Source: Methylobacterium segetis
GTDB lineage: Bacteria; Pseudomonadota; Alphaproteobacteria; Rhizobiales; Beijerinckiaceae
Direction of reading: 5' to 3'
Assembly (NCBI RefSeq): GCF_004348265.1
Contig: NZ_SMNT01000011.1
Coordinates: 1 to 62,209, forward strand
DNA length: 62,209 nucleotides
The notes under the pieces were generated by a model that was not told where the DNA came from, made no database searches, and saw only the letters and a list, made by a program, of their open reading frames with translations. A program made the translations under genes and the position numbers. Shown piece after piece: positions 17,773-28,010 of this stretch; positions within the stretch are counted from its first letter, which is position 1, and each line of letters starts with the position of its first letter.

Positions 17773-20208
17773 TCACACATTGTCGCTCTCCGTCGAGTGG
17801 GGCGCGCGCGCCGGCGCCATCGGACTCCACGACCAGCCGGCCACCTCGGGCATGTCGTCGCCGTGTCGGCAGATGTACTCGCGGTGGTCGATCAGCTTGT
17901 CCCGGATCGCCTGCTTGGCGTAGGCCGCCCGAGCGGCCAGCCCCGGCACGCGGTCGATGACGTCGCTGACCAGATGGAACCGGTCGATGTCGTTCATCAC
18001 GCACATGTCGAACGGCGTGCTCGTCGTGCCTTCCTCCTTGTAGCCGCGCACATGGAAGTTCTGGTGCCCGTGACGGCGGTAGATCAGCCGGTGGATGAGC
18101 CACGGGTACCCGTGGAACGCGAAGACGACCGGCTTGTCCGTCGTGAACAGGGCGTCGAAGTCTTGGTCCGACAGGCCGTGCGGGTGCTCCGTGCTCGGCT
18201 GCAGCTTCATCAGGTTCACGACGTTGATGACGCGCACCTTGAGATCCGGAGCGTGGCGGCGCAGGAGGTCGACGGCCGCGAGCGTCTCCAGGGTCGGCAC
18301 ATCCCCGCAGCAGGCCATCACGACGTCCGGCTCGCTGCCGAAATCGCTGCTCGCCCATTCCCAGATCCCGAGCCCGGCCGAGCAGTGCTTGACGGCCTGA
18401 TCCATCGTGAGCCATTGGGGCGCCGGCTGCTTGCCCGCGACGATGACGTTGATGTAGTTCCGGCTCCGCAGGCAGTGGTCGGTCACCGAGAGCAGGCAGT
18501 TGGCATCGGGCGGCAAGTAGACGCGGACGATCTCAGCCTTCTTGTTCACGACATGATCGATAAATCCGGGGTCCTGATGGCTGAACCCGTTGTGGTCCTG
18601 GCGCCAGACGTGGCTCGACAGCAGGTAGTTCAGCGAACCGATCGGCCGACGCCACGGAATGTGGTTGCAGACCTTCAGCCACTTGGCGTGCTGATTGAAC
18701 ATCGAGTCGATGATGTGGATGAAGGCTTCGTAGCAGGAGAAGAAGCCGTGCCGGCCCGTCAGCAGGTAGCCCTCGAGCCAGCCCTGGCACTGATGTTCGC
18801 TCAGCATCTCCATCACGCGGCCGTCGGGCGCGAGATGATCGTCCCACGGCAGGGTCTCGGCCACCCAGGCGCGGTTCGTGACCTCGAGCGCGTCCTGCCA
18901 GCGGTTTGAGTTGTTCTCGTCCGGGCTGAACAGCCGGAAGTTTCTTGCCTCGGCGTTCAGCGCCATCACGTCGCGCAGAAAGCGTCCCATCACGCGCGTG
19001 GATTCCGCCACGGCCACGCCGGGAGTGGTCACGGTGACGGCGTAATCGCGGAAATCCGGCAGCCGGAGGTCGCGCAGCAGCGCGCCGCCGTTGGCGTGCG
19101 GGTTGGCGCTCATCCGGCGCTCGCCCTTCGGGGCGATCTCGGCGATCTCGGGACGCAGCCGGCCGGCCTCGTCGAAGAGTTCGCCGGGCCGGTAGGACTT
19201 CATCCAGTCTTCGAGCATCTGCACATGGGCCGGATTGTCGTGCATCTCGCCCATCGGCACCTGATGCGAGCGCCAGTAATCCTCGGTGCGTCTGCCGTCG
19301 ATCTCGCTCGGGCAGGTCCAGCCCTTGGGCGTGCGTAGTACGATCATCGGCCAGAGCGGTCGGCGCGTGAAACCTCTGTCGCGCGCATCGGACTTGATCC
19401 GCCGGATCTGCCTCAGAACCGTATCCAGCGTGGAGGCCATGAGCGAGTGCATCTCCGCCGGCTCACGGCCTTCGACGAAGTAGGGCGTGTAGCCGTAGCC
19501 GCGGAAGAGATGTTCGAGCTCCGCGTGGCTGATCCGGGCCAGGACGGTCGGGTTCGCGATCTTGTACCCGTTCAGATGCAGGATCGGCAGAACCGTCCCG
19601 TCGGTCACCGGGCTGAGGAACTTGTTCGCGTGCCAGCTGGTCGCCAGCGGCCCAGTCTCGGCCTCGCCGTCGCCGACGACGCAGGCGACGATGAGATCGG
19701 GGTTGTCGAAGGCTGCCCCGTAGGCATGCGAGAGGGAGTAGCCGAGTTCGCCGCCCTCGTGCATCGAGCCCGGCGTTTCGGGGGCAACGTGGCTCGGGAT
19801 CCCGCCGGGGAAGGAGAACTGCTTGAACAGCCGCCTCATGCCGTCCGCGTCTGCGGAGATGTGCGGGTAGACTTCGCTGTAGGTCCCCTCCAGGTATGCG
19901 TTCGCGATCAGACCTGGGCCGCCATGCCCAGGCCCGGTGATGTAGATCATATCAAGATCGTGCTTGCGGATCAGGCGGTTCAGATGAGCATAGACGAAGT
20001 TCAGGCCCGGGGTCGTACCCCAGTGGCCGAGCAGGCGAGGCTTGATGTGCTCCTTGGTCAGCCGTTCCTTCAACAGAGGATTGTCGTACAGGTAGATCTG
20101 GCCGACGGACAGGTAGTTCGCCGCCCGCCAGTAGGCGTCAATCAGGGCGAACTCTGGCGTGTGTGCCGCTCGCTTGGGCTGCCGCCGATTTTTGACGATC
20201 GCGTCCAT
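17773..20208 (-). CDS. xfp: Phosphoketolase (xylulose-5-P / fructose-6-P)
   Basis: An 811-residue TPP enzyme. Motifs include [39 protein letters not shown] and the TPP-binding [19 protein letters not shown]. The C-terminal part has [20 protein letters not shown]. It cleaves xylulose-5-P and often fructose-6-P with phosphate to acetyl phosphate plus a triose or tetrose phosphate. Length is typical (about 800). The ATG at 20208 was preferred over an upstream in-frame start because family similarity begins soon after. It leads the mutase/GH65 operon. No acetate kinase gene is present in the window. Confidence 0.96.
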   Translation of the reverse strand: MDAIVKNRRQPKRAAHTPEFALIDAYWRAANYLSVGQIYLYDNPLLKERLTKEHIKPRLLGHWGTTPGLNFVYAHLNRLIRKHDLDMIYITGPGHGGPGLIANAYLEGTYSEVYPHISADADGMRRLFKQFSFPGGIPSHVAPETPGSMHEGGELGYSLSHAYGAAFDNPDLIVACVVGDGEAETGPLATSWHANKFLSPVTDGTVLPILHLNGYKIANPTVLARISHAELEHLFRGYGYTPYFVEGREPAEMHSLMASTLDTVLRQIRRIKSDARDRGFTRRPLWPMIVLRTPKGWTCPSEIDGRRTEDYWRSHQVPMGEMHDNPAHVQMLEDWMKSYRPGELFDEAGRLRPEIAEIAPKGERRMSANPHANGGALLRDLRLPDFRDYAVTVTTPGVAVAESTRVMGRFLRDVMALNAEARNFRLFSPDENNSNRWQDALEVTNRAWVAETLPWDDHLAPDGRVMEMLSEHQCQGWLEGYLLTGRHGFFSCYEAFIHIIDSMFNQHAKWLKVCNHIPWRRPIGSLNYLLSSHVWRQDHNGFSHQDPGFIDHVVNKKAEIVRVYLPPDANCLLSVTDHCLRSRNYINVIVAGKQPAPQWLTMDQAVKHCSAGLGIWEWASSDFGSEPDVVMACCGDVPTLETLAAVDLLRRHAPDLKVRVINVVNLMKLQPSTEHPHGLSDQDFDALFTTDKPVVFAFHGYPWLIHRLIYRRHGHQNFHVRGYKEEGTTSTPFDMCVMNDIDRFHLVSDVIDRVPGLAARAAYAKQAIRDKLIDHREYICRHGDDMPEVAGWSWSPMAPARAPHSTESDNV

Positions 20209-20216
20209 CTGACTGC

Positions 20217-20480
20217 CTAGGCATGATGCTGAGGCTGTTCCGGCGCGAAGCGAATGCGCCATGTCGAGCGGACGGATTCGGCCTCGGCGAGCCGCATGCT
20301 TCCAGCCGCTGGAACTCTCGGCTGTACTGACGCCCGGCTGCCCGGCCTCTCAAAAGGAGACGTAGATTCCGGCGCAGGCGCGGTAGGTGGAGCAGGCTCC
20401 ACAACCTCCGTAGCTCCCGTCGTCGCCGCACGCCCCGGCTGCGAGTCACGTCGCGCCCGGGCGTAGACCCGAACATCCAT
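20217..20480 (-). CDS. Possible NDUFS4-like (ETC complex I subunit region) protein
   Basis: An 87-residue frame, [18 protein letters not shown] ... [12 protein letters not shown]. The pattern VRxYxxAxxxxQxGRA followed by WxxxFxPE resembles the start of alphaproteobacterial NDUFS4-like complex I accessory proteins. A Pro/Ala/Ser-rich insert lies between the halves and the usual C-terminus is missing. It may be a decayed fragment, a diverged small protein or a chance frame. Confidence 0.3.
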   Translation of the reverse strand: MDVRVYARARRDSQPGRAATTGATEVVEPAPPTAPAPESTSPFERPGSRASVQPRVPAAGSMRLAEAESVRSTWRIRFAPEQPQHHA

Positions 20481-20598
20481 CCCCCGCGGGATCAAACCCT
20501 CCACGTCAGCCACGCTAACATCACGCCGAGCGCCCCGCTTGATCCGACAGGACAGGGGCACTCCGGACGCGTCGCTTCTTGAGCGCTCGCGCCTGCGG

Positions 20599-20835
20599 TC
20601 AGATGCTGAGCCGTGTGATCTCGACCAGAACATCCTCAAGATAGGTCCTGAGGCGACCTATGCCGGCCGCGCTCGGTCCCAAGATACTGAACCCGATCAA
20701 CTCGCCGCGTGCGTGAACCCGGCGGATCAGGGTCTCCGCCTTCGTGGCCACCTCTCGCTCGGTCGGAGCCCGCAGGATGTTCTCGGTCTCGCCAGTCCTG
20801 ACACGGATTTCGAAAATGCGCGGCTCACTTGTCAT
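20599..20835 (-). CDS. Small conserved hypothetical protein
   Basis: A 78-residue soluble protein, MTSEPRIFEIRVRTGETENI ... LEDVLVEITRLSI. It has balanced composition, a predicted strand-helix-strand pattern, and no membrane segment. It is oriented toward phosphoketolase. Function unknown. Confidence 0.55.
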   Translation of the reverse strand: MTSEPRIFEIRVRTGETENILRAPTEREVATKAETLIRRVHARGELIGFSILGPSAAGIGRLRTYLEDVLVEITRLSI

Positions 20836-21087
20836 GACGACGATGCGGCGACCTCACTGCGTCAAAAGAATGCCTGTACGGAAATGGACAACCGCCTCGA
20901 GTTCATTGCTTCGAATTTACACAGCCGTACGAATGAAAAGACGTCAGTCCGCGAGAGTAACAGCCGCTGTTGCGTCAGGTCTACGTTTTTCTTGTACCTT
21001 CATCTCGGGGCTTCGCGTCGGTAGGCTTGCGCCAGCAGCACGCGCCCGGGTCCCTCGATGAGGCTCGCCTCGCTGGAGGAGGTCGCG

Positions 21088-21510
21088 ATGGGAGTTGCGC
21101 GTTTCGTCGGGGCCGCCTTACTCGGGCTCGGCATTGCCAGCTCGGCCGGAGTGCCGGCCGCGCGGGCAGTCGATGCCGGCCTATCGGGCTACCAGGGCGC
21201 CTGGCTCTTGGAGGGCCGCGACTGTGCTGAGGTCTTCTCATCGAAAGGGAAGGCGACGGCGTTCAAGAAGCCCGTCGATATCTTCGCGCCCGCCTTCATG
21301 GTCTCCGGCAAGCGCCTGAGAACTCCGATGGCCTCCTGCCAGATCATGTCGGTTCGGCCGGCCAAGGACCGCCAGATCCTCCTCCTCGACTGCGCGAACA
21401 GCGTGGCCGGCAACGAGGTCAGGATCCTGATGGCACCTTCGAACGGAGCGCTGAGACGCTACTACAGCGACCAGGATCCGACCGGCGTCGCCTACCAGCG
21501 CTGCTCGTGA
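21088..21510 (+). CDS. Secreted protein, hypothetical
   Basis: A 140-residue protein from the ATG at 21088, preceded by ggaggaggtc. Residues 1-27 form a signal peptide ending PAARA. The mature part (YQGAWLLEGRDCAEVFSS ... PTGVAYQRCS) has four Cys, which may pair in the periplasm. A related layout, YxGxW...CxxVF, is common among uncharacterised alphaproteobacterial periplasmic proteins. Confidence 0.75.
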   Translation: MGVARFVGAALLGLGIASSAGVPAARAVDAGLSGYQGAWLLEGRDCAEVFSSKGKATAFKKPVDIFAPAFMVSGKRLRTPMASCQIMSVRPAKDRQILLLDCANSVAGNEVRILMAPSNGALRRYYSDQDPTGVAYQRCS

Positions 21511-21579
21511 GAGGCGTACATCCCGTGTCGCCGAGGGGGCGGTGGTGCGGCCGCTGACGCATCGGTGCACGGCGCCTTC

Positions 21580-23250
21580 CTAGCCGGGGGCCGAGAGTGC
21601 CTGAAGCTTCCTGTAGCGCTCGATCGCCGTTCGGGCATTGAACAACAGGCGGTCGGGACCGAGTTCCCGATCGAGCCCTGCGCGCCGCACCATGTCGAGC
21701 ACGCCGGGATTGCAGTCCACGAGCCAGAGGGTCACGCTGGTCCGCCGTGCACCCTCCTGCAGCATCTGCAGCGCCGAATACTCGATGTCGGGCACGCGGC
21801 TGAGGTCGAGGACGACGACGCGCGGCTTGTGCTCGGCGATCAGAGACCGGATCCGCTCGCCGACGTTCTGGGCGTTGGCGAAGTACAGCCGTCCCTCGGG
21901 CCGGAGGATCAGGAGACCCTCGAACGTCTCGTCGTCGGGGTGCTCGGGCGACAGGGGGCGCAGGACGTCGGCCCCGCGCTTGCGCGCGACGACGGAGACC
22001 GGCGGGTGAGCGGTCTGAAGGGCGAGGCCGACCAGGGAGAGAACGATGGCGACGACGATGCCCTGGAGCGTCCCGAAGACCAGGACCCCGACGGCTGCCA
22101 CGGCCGCCCAGTGGAATTCCATGCGGCGCACCCGGTAGATGGCCTGGAATTCCGCCGGCCGGATGAGGCCCGCCGAGTAGACGATGACCACCGCCGCGAG
22201 GGTCGCCTGCGGCAGGAGGCTCAAGAGGGGGGCCAGGAGCAGCATCGTGGCAAGCGATGCCGCTGCCGTCACGAGCGAGGCTGCCTGCGTCCGGCCGCCG
22301 GCTGCCCGTACAACGCCGGTCTGCGATGTCCCGCCGCCCGCCGGCATGGCCCCGAGGAGGGCGCCGCCTAGGTTCGCCGCTCCGGTCGCGATCAACTCGC
22401 GGTTGGCGTCGACCGGTGGATCACCGGGTTTCACGAAAGCCCGTCCCGCGGCGATGCTCTCGGTAAAGCTCATCAGCGCGATGCCCATGGCGCCTGGCAG
22501 GAGCGCCTGGATCAGGGCGAGATCCGGCAGGGTCACGGAGGGAAGGCCCTGCGGGATCGTCCCGACGGTCGATACGCCGACGGCGCCAAGCCCCAGCAGC
22601 CACGAGGCGGCGATGGCGGCCGCCACCGTGACGAGAGGGGCCGGCGAGTGCGGCTTGAGCCACTCCATGCCGACGAGCAGGACCAGGGTGGTCCCCGCGA
22701 CGGCCAGCGTCGACAGGGAAGTTTCGGGCAGGTGCTGCACGAGGCTCGCCAAGTCCGCGAAGAAGGATTGCTTCGTGACGTGCAAGCCGAGCAGCTTGGG
22801 AGCTTGGTCCAGCAGGATGACGACCCCGATCCCGGCCTTGAAGCCCGTCAATACGGGCACGGAGATGAAGCTCGCCACGAAGCCGAGCTTCATCAGCCTC
22901 GCCGCGAGGAGCAGAGCGCCGACGAGGGCCGTCAGGGTTGCCGTCGCGGCAGCGAGCTTCGCCGGGTCGCCGTCGGATGCCACGCTGCCGAGTTCAGCCC
23001 CCGTCAGGATGGCCAAGGTCGTCGTCGAGCTGACGCTGAGGACGCGCGACGAGCCCAGAAGCCCGTAGATGACCGCCGGAACGAAGGCGGTGTAGAGGCC
23101 GACCGCCACCGGCAATCCGGCTACGGTGGCGAAGGCCATCGCCTTGGGCAGGACGACGGCGGCGGCGGTGAGGCCCGCCACGACGTCGAAGCGTAGCTCT
23201 GACGGCGCGCCGTGCCGGAGGGCCTGCACCGTCGATCCGAGGCCCGTCAT
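21580..23250 (-). CDS. SulP-family anion transporter with STAS domain
   Basis: A 556-residue protein. About twelve membrane segments occupy residues 15-430, with the SulP signature region MAFATVAGLPVAVGLYTAFVPA. A cytoplasmic STAS domain (about 445-550) contains LYFANAQNVGERI and VVVLDLSRVPDIEYSALQML. SulP proteins carry sulfate, bicarbonate or dicarboxylates, and the substrate cannot be told here. The ATG at 23250 was preferred because upstream in-frame sequence does not look coding. The membrane-protein gene at 23365-23964 lies upstream in the same direction. Confidence 0.93.
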   Translation of the reverse strand: MTGLGSTVQALRHGAPSELRFDVVAGLTAAAVVLPKAMAFATVAGLPVAVGLYTAFVPAVIYGLLGSSRVLSVSSTTTLAILTGAELGSVASDGDPAKLAAATATLTALVGALLLAARLMKLGFVASFISVPVLTGFKAGIGVVILLDQAPKLLGLHVTKQSFFADLASLVQHLPETSLSTLAVAGTTLVLLVGMEWLKPHSPAPLVTVAAAIAASWLLGLGAVGVSTVGTIPQGLPSVTLPDLALIQALLPGAMGIALMSFTESIAAGRAFVKPGDPPVDANRELIATGAANLGGALLGAMPAGGGTSQTGVVRAAGGRTQAASLVTAAASLATMLLLAPLLSLLPQATLAAVVIVYSAGLIRPAEFQAIYRVRRMEFHWAAVAAVGVLVFGTLQGIVVAIVLSLVGLALQTAHPPVSVVARKRGADVLRPLSPEHPDDETFEGLLILRPEGRLYFANAQNVGERIRSLIAEHKPRVVVLDLSRVPDIEYSALQMLQEGARRTSVTLWLVDCNPGVLDMVRRAGLDRELGPDRLLFNARTAIERYRKLQALSAPG

Positions 23251-23364
23251 GTGCGTTACTCCGCAACCGGCCTGGGTAGAGGGGACGACCATACCACGGT
23301 GAGCGTGGAGAATGCCCACCGCGTCAGACCCTTGTCCCACCACGACGTCCGCTATAGTCCGGAT

Positions 23365-23964
23365 TCACCCCTCGCGAACTTCCCTGATGGCCGCTTCCCC
23401 GCTGAGAAGAAGCGTGCGCAGGCGGCCTCGGCCGAGCACCCGGCCGAGTTCCCGGAACGCGAAATAGGGGATCAAGGCCACGGCCATGATGACGCTTGCC
23501 GACGCGAGCCCGCTGATCCCGCCCCCGCCGATAGCCGGCACGCTGTCGGCCAAGGTCTCGCCTCGCCAGAGCCCGAGCGCCACCTCTTCCACGGTGTAGG
23601 CGCCCACGAGAAGGGCTGCGAAGGCACAGGATCTGGCGAGGATCGGGTAGATGAGAGGGCGGCCCTGAAAATGCGGGCGAACGTCCAGGCTCTCGGCGAC
23701 AAGCATGATCTTCGCGAGGATCCAGGCATTGATGAAGGCCAGACCGTAGAAGCTATATGTCACGCCATGGCGCGACAGAACGATGTGCTCGTGCAGAATC
23801 AGGAGTCCGAAGACGACCCAGAGATAGGCGAAGATGCCGAGGATGCGCTTGGCCTCCTCAAGGAGCCGATGTCCGATCCGCCGCATCCGGCTGTCGACTT
23901 CAGTCGTCGTTGCCGAAGTCGCGATGGACGAAGACGGGGGCGATTGCATTCGTGGATTGCTCAT
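23365..23964 (-). CDS. Four-helix membrane protein, hypothetical
   Basis: A 199-residue protein from the ATG at 23964. A polar N-terminal segment of ~35 residues is followed by four hydrophobic segments at about 43-63, 72-92, 110-130 and 155-175. The core GIFAYLWVVFGLLILHEHIVL and SFYGLAFINAWILAKIML resembles uncharacterised alphaproteobacterial membrane proteins. It lies 114 bases upstream of the SulP gene and could be cotranscribed with it. Confidence 0.75.
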   Translation of the reverse strand: MSNPRMQSPPSSSIATSATTTEVDSRMRRIGHRLLEEAKRILGIFAYLWVVFGLLILHEHIVLSRHGVTYSFYGLAFINAWILAKIMLVAESLDVRPHFQGRPLIYPILARSCAFAALLVGAYTVEEVALGLWRGETLADSVPAIGGGGISGLASASVIMAVALIPYFAFRELGRVLGRGRLRTLLLSGEAAIREVREG

Positions 23965-24064
23965 CGTCGCTATCCACTGCCGGTACACCCCGACGCAGCG
24001 CCGTCGCCCGACGTGACGATGCACATTGCTCTGGCGGGTGTCACTAGGGACAATCCAGTCTACC

Positions 24065-24853
24065 AGCTCACAAGGCTCAGAGCCTAGTGCACCGACGCGG
24101 ACGAACGCGCCACGCGCCAGTCGGCTAACCTTCTGCGATTGCGGGAAGAATTTTTCTGCCCACTGTACGTTGTGTCGGCGTCAGTGCCCTAGGCACTGAA
24201 CAGTCTGCACCATCGAGACCGAGGCACAGGGATGCTGCATGTGCCTTCATCTTGCGCCTCAGGCGTCTCAAGCCCAACGCGACCGGTAGACGCTTACTGC
24301 TGGACGTTTCTCCCAAGCTTCAACGAGCGTTCCGGGACCAATCCTAAGGCGGACCACGACGTGTGCTTCGCCTTGTAGCCCGCCCACAAGTCGCCATTCC
24401 GCTTTCGGCCATTTTTGGACGACCGCTTCGCGCCCATTGCCGCCAATCAGCCGCTCCAGACTACTTCTCCAAAGTGGCCGTTCGCCGGCTGGGCGTTAGG
24501 GAAGCCTCAGACCCGAAGGCCGACTCACCGCGCGTCTGGAAATTCCGCCGTGGAATGCCAAGGCACCGCAATGTCGCGGGGCTCGCCCACGCACCGGAGC
24601 AAATCCAGCGCAGGAAGCGCAATCACGGAGTAAGACCATCAAGCCCCTGCCCGCTGGCGACCGGGTTCTGCTTCAGCCATCCGACGAGCAGCCCATGGTC
24701 GATGGCCGGATGTACCGGTCCCGCGAACTGACCCAGAGTGACCAACTCTCTGAAATCGTCAAACGCACTGCTCGCGGTCGTGCACCTCTCCGCCGGCAAG
24801 GGGTCTTGGCGACCAGGCAAACATCGCCGGAGGTCTCCACTCGACGTTGATCC
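24065..24853. repeat. Gene-poor stretch with degenerate dispersed repeat
   Basis: Positions about 24395-24510 hold the repeat elements gtcgccattccgctttcggcc, cgcttcgcgcccattgccgc and tggccgttcgccggctgggcgttag. A perfect 7-bp inverted repeat cagtgcc/ggcactg lies near 24182-24198. Minus-strand frames here (for example one ending at 24623) are short and unassignable, possibly decayed. Confidence 0.45.
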
Positions 24854-26971
24854 CTAATTTGGTGGCCGGAAGCCTGAAGAGCTCGGACCTCCGTAGAGCT
24901 GGCCATCCGGAGCGACGGCTCCCGCGAACGCTCTGCCGGCAGGCGCGTCGACGCAGGCAAGGCGTCCGTCCGCTGCCTCGCTCACGAGACAGGCGGACGT
25001 CGCGGCCGCAGCCCCCCGCACAAGGGTGAAGTCACCACGTTCGGGCGCTCGGAAGCCCGGATCGGCCATGCGCCCGTGGCGCTCGAAATCGGCAATCTGC
25101 GCGAATGCCTGCGGGAACCCGTTGTTGCTGACGTCATGATCGAACGCACTGCGAAGAGACGGAATATCCTGCCCGTTTTCGTCCATGGGCAGCCAGCGAA
25201 AGCAGTCGAAGAGTGGGATATTCCCCTCGGCGCCAAAGTACCGACCGAGATCGTCGGACCTGACGAACTCTCGGCCGCAACGCGCCGCGTTGAACACCTC
25301 CGGCGTGGCCTTGCAGAGGCTTGGCTGATAGCCCGGCGTATCCGGTTTGCAAAACAGGATGGCATTGTTCCAATGGCGCAGGTTGGCGGCGGCGCCGATG
25401 CCGGTCACCGGCGAGCGCAGGTACCAGCTGTTGTTGAAGACGTAGATCGGCGCATGCGTCGCGTAGCGGAACGTGTCCGGGGCCGCTCCTCTCGGCGGCA
25501 GGGCCAGCTTGATCACACGCCCTGCAATGCTCGCGTCGCAGGCTAGCTCCAGCGGGTCCATCCACACGACGCGCCCCGAGGCTTCCACCTGTTCGACACC
25601 GACCGGGAGCCAGCGAGCCTTGAGATAGTCGAAGCGCCGGTCGAGCCTGGGATCGAACCCTTCCTCGGTTCCATTCCGTGGCACCGGTCTCCGCAGACAG
25701 GGCGCGTCACCGGGCGCCGACGGCGAACGGGCGACGGCCGGGATGTCGTCGAACCAGCCGCGGTTGCCATAGACGAAAACTGGGCCGCCCCCCATGTTGT
25801 CGAACGAGAACCACGCATGGGCGTTGTGAATGCGGTTCCCGAAGATGTGCACCTTCGTCGACCAAATCTCCAGCTCCACGGGATTGTCGCGCACGTAGGA
25901 GAACAGGTTCTCGTAGATCCACAGATTCGCGTTGTATGGACAAGTGGTCGGAGAAAGCTCGGATGCCGGCAGAGCATCGCAGCTGGCCGCCTTCAGGCGG
26001 ATGCCGTTGAAGGCCGCGAGGATCGTGTTGCGGCGGAAGATGATCCCGCCCTTGAGATCGGTGCCACCGAGAAGCGCTCCGTTGAAGTGCTCGTAAGCGC
26101 CATGGTGGCTGGCGCCCCAGGGTATGCTCCGCCACATCACGCCCGGGCAGCCACGCTCCGTTGCGCGGCCATCTCGGCACCGGAATGGTCCATCACGGGT
26201 CAGCTTCGCCCGATCGAAGCCACTCGCGTCCTGCACCCAGGTCACGTCCTCCACGATGACTTGATCGGAGGGATGGTCGGCCTGCCCCCGCGCCGCCAAT
26301 CCGTAACTGCCGCCAATGATGAGCGAGCGGCGAAACGCGATGCGCCGGCTTCCGATGGCGCGAATTGCCGTCATCCAGCAATCCTCGAATGTCAGATCCT
26401 CGACCACGACGCTGTCGACCCGGTCGAGATCGAGGCAGGCTGCGTCCGCGAGGCGGCCCGCCCTTCCGATGGGGATCGCGAGACGTGATCGCGTCGATCG
26501 CGGTCCCTCTTCTATCTCGGAGTCGGGCGAGGCCACCAAGGCCGTGAGCAGGTCGGGCTTCCGCGGCGAAGACAGGAAGGCGTACAGGTCACCGCATGAT
26601 CGCTCGGCGTCGTCCTCCGGCATCGGGCAGTCGCGGACCTGATCGACGCTCTTGCCGACGATCCGGGTCCGTGCTCCGAGCCCTCTGATCACAACAGGTG
26701 CTCGTTCGCCGCTCCGCTTCTGGGATAGGACCACGCGTTCGCGATAGAGCGTGGCGGCGGCATCCGGAGTGTCCAGCAGCAATTGCACGATGTCGCCGGG
26801 CAGGACGGCTCGCATCGTTGCTGACGAAAATGCCTCGGTCCGCGCGGCAGCCAGACTGCCGTCGGCGGCGTAGCCGGGCCCTCCTCCATTCGGCGTCACG
26901 AAGATCGTCTTCGCAGTCGCACTTTGCGCAGACAGGACGGCGAGGAGGAGGATGATCGGGAGACGGCGCAT
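24854..26971 (-). CDS. Secreted right-handed parallel beta-helix protein
   Basis: A 705-residue protein from the ATG at 26971. The signal peptide is MRRLPIILLLAVLSAQSATA. The middle region has repeated short beta-strand rungs (VVVEDLTFEDCWMTAIRAI, RIAFRRSLIIGGSYGLAARG, GGIIFRRNTILAAFNGIRL, VHIFGNRIHNAHAWFSF), as in pectate-lyase-like helices. Many Cys suggest disulfides in the periplasm or outside the cell. It may be a polysaccharide lyase or a surface protein, but no catalytic set could be assigned. A metallopeptidase gene lies 163 bases upstream in the same direction. Confidence 0.82.
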   Translation of the reverse strand: MRRLPIILLLAVLSAQSATAKTIFVTPNGGGPGYAADGSLAAARTEAFSSATMRAVLPGDIVQLLLDTPDAAATLYRERVVLSQKRSGERAPVVIRGLGARTRIVGKSVDQVRDCPMPEDDAERSCGDLYAFLSSPRKPDLLTALVASPDSEIEEGPRSTRSRLAIPIGRAGRLADAACLDLDRVDSVVVEDLTFEDCWMTAIRAIGSRRIAFRRSLIIGGSYGLAARGQADHPSDQVIVEDVTWVQDASGFDRAKLTRDGPFRCRDGRATERGCPGVMWRSIPWGASHHGAYEHFNGALLGGTDLKGGIIFRRNTILAAFNGIRLKAASCDALPASELSPTTCPYNANLWIYENLFSYVRDNPVELEIWSTKVHIFGNRIHNAHAWFSFDNMGGGPVFVYGNRGWFDDIPAVARSPSAPGDAPCLRRPVPRNGTEEGFDPRLDRRFDYLKARWLPVGVEQVEASGRVVWMDPLELACDASIAGRVIKLALPPRGAAPDTFRYATHAPIYVFNNSWYLRSPVTGIGAAANLRHWNNAILFCKPDTPGYQPSLCKATPEVFNAARCGREFVRSDDLGRYFGAEGNIPLFDCFRWLPMDENGQDIPSLRSAFDHDVSNNGFPQAFAQIADFERHGRMADPGFRAPERGDFTLVRGAAAATSACLVSEAADGRLACVDAPAGRAFAGAVAPDGQLYGGPSSSGFRPPN

Positions 26972-27134
26972 GATTCCGCCCGGAGGGGCGCTGCACCGCT
27001 TCGTCGGCACCGTCTTGAGCCGGACATGCAGTCGCGTATCCGCAGATGCGTTGCTCGCAGGTAGGCGCGTGTGCCTCAGCCCGAGCAATTCCTGACTCGG
27101 ACAGCCAAGCCAAAGCGAATTCCACAGCATCGTC

Positions 27135-28010
27135 TTATTCGCGCTTACGCGCCCCCGTCGTATTTGCAAATGCCCGGCGCAGAGCTTCTCCATTCCGCGG
27201 TCGTGCCCGCAGATGTGGAGAGATCAGTGCCGCAAATGCAAAACCAATCTGATTGTATTCTTCCTCGCAGTCCTTGGCCCGGTCGGCCGGGAGGTATCCT
27301 TTGTCGACGATGTAGGCGTAGCGTTGCTTGTCCGAACCATAAGCTAGGCAAGCCAGATTATAGAAGCGCTGCCAGGACAGGCCGTGCGCTCCGGCGAAGC
27401 TCTCCTTGTCGGTCGGCTCCCGCTGTCCCAGCGCTGCAAAGAAGTAGCCGCTGCCATTCACCACAATGCGTGCATCGGCCGGGGCGAGGTGCAGCAACAC
27501 CAGTGCGGCCACCTGATCGGCCGCGTCTTCCTCGCGACCGAGGATCGGGATGAGCAGGAGATGAAACAGAGCGTGGCTGCTCTCGTGGAAGAGGATCTGG
27601 AGGACGGGTCCGCGGATCGCATCCTGGCGAGAAACGCCGGCCGGCGAAGTCGTCGCCGGCGCCAGCCGCAAGATGCTGGCGACGAGTTCGTAGCAGACGG
27701 CGATGGTCCTCGTGCGCGGGTCATACCAAGCGTTCGGCTCGCCCGAACATTCCTTCAGGCGGTAGCTCAGGCGCTTTGGAAGGCGCACGAGATCGAGGGC
27801 GGCCGCAACCCGCTCCAGGACGCGCCGCGCCCGCATCGTATCGTAGATCTCTCGGTGAGCCTGTTCCTTCGGGACCTCATACCGGACGTCGGTGCGTCGT
27901 CTGCCCGAAAGTTCCATCTCGCGAGCGGCGGCTCTGTCCGGAGGCGAGAGCGCCAACAGCGATGCCGAGAGTCCAGCAAGTGCTCCGACGCATCGGACAG
28001 GATTTCCCAT
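27135..28010 (-). CDS. DUF4344-type putative metallopeptidase, secreted
   Basis: A 291-residue protein from the ATG at 28010. The signal peptide ends around SPPDRAAA. It carries a zinc-site HESSHALFHLLLIPILGREED (HExxH with downstream Glu/Asp), and the conserved ECSGEPNAWYDPRTRTIAVC resembles DUF4344 peptidases. It should act in the periplasm or be exported. It lies upstream of the beta-helix gene on the same strand, so the two may be one unit. Confidence 0.85.
   Translation of the reverse strand: MGNPVRCVGALAGLSASLLALSPPDRAAAREMELSGRRRTDVRYEVPKEQAHREIYDTMRARRVLERVAAALDLVRLPKRLSYRLKECSGEPNAWYDPRTRTIAVCYELVASILRLAPATTSPAGVSRQDAIRGPVLQILFHESSHALFHLLLIPILGREEDAADQVAALVLLHLAPADARIVVNGSGYFFAALGQREPTDKESFAGAHGLSWQRFYNLACLAYGSDKQRYAYIVDKGYLPADRAKDCEEEYNQIGFAFAALISPHLRARPRNGEALRRAFANTTGARKRE

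Noticed and set aside
17144..18415. 423-residue minus frame across the phosphoketolase/mutase junction
   Set aside because: It runs in a different frame from both real genes on the same strand and lacks recognisable motifs.
24125..24316. 63-residue minus-strand frame
   Set aside because: No ribosome site, signal or known family. It overlaps a palindrome and a gene-poor stretch.
24623..24820. 65-residue minus-strand frame (ends LLVGWLKQNPVASGQGLDGL)
   Set aside because: The end looks protein-like, but the start is unconvincing and I cannot name a family. It may be a decayed gene tail.
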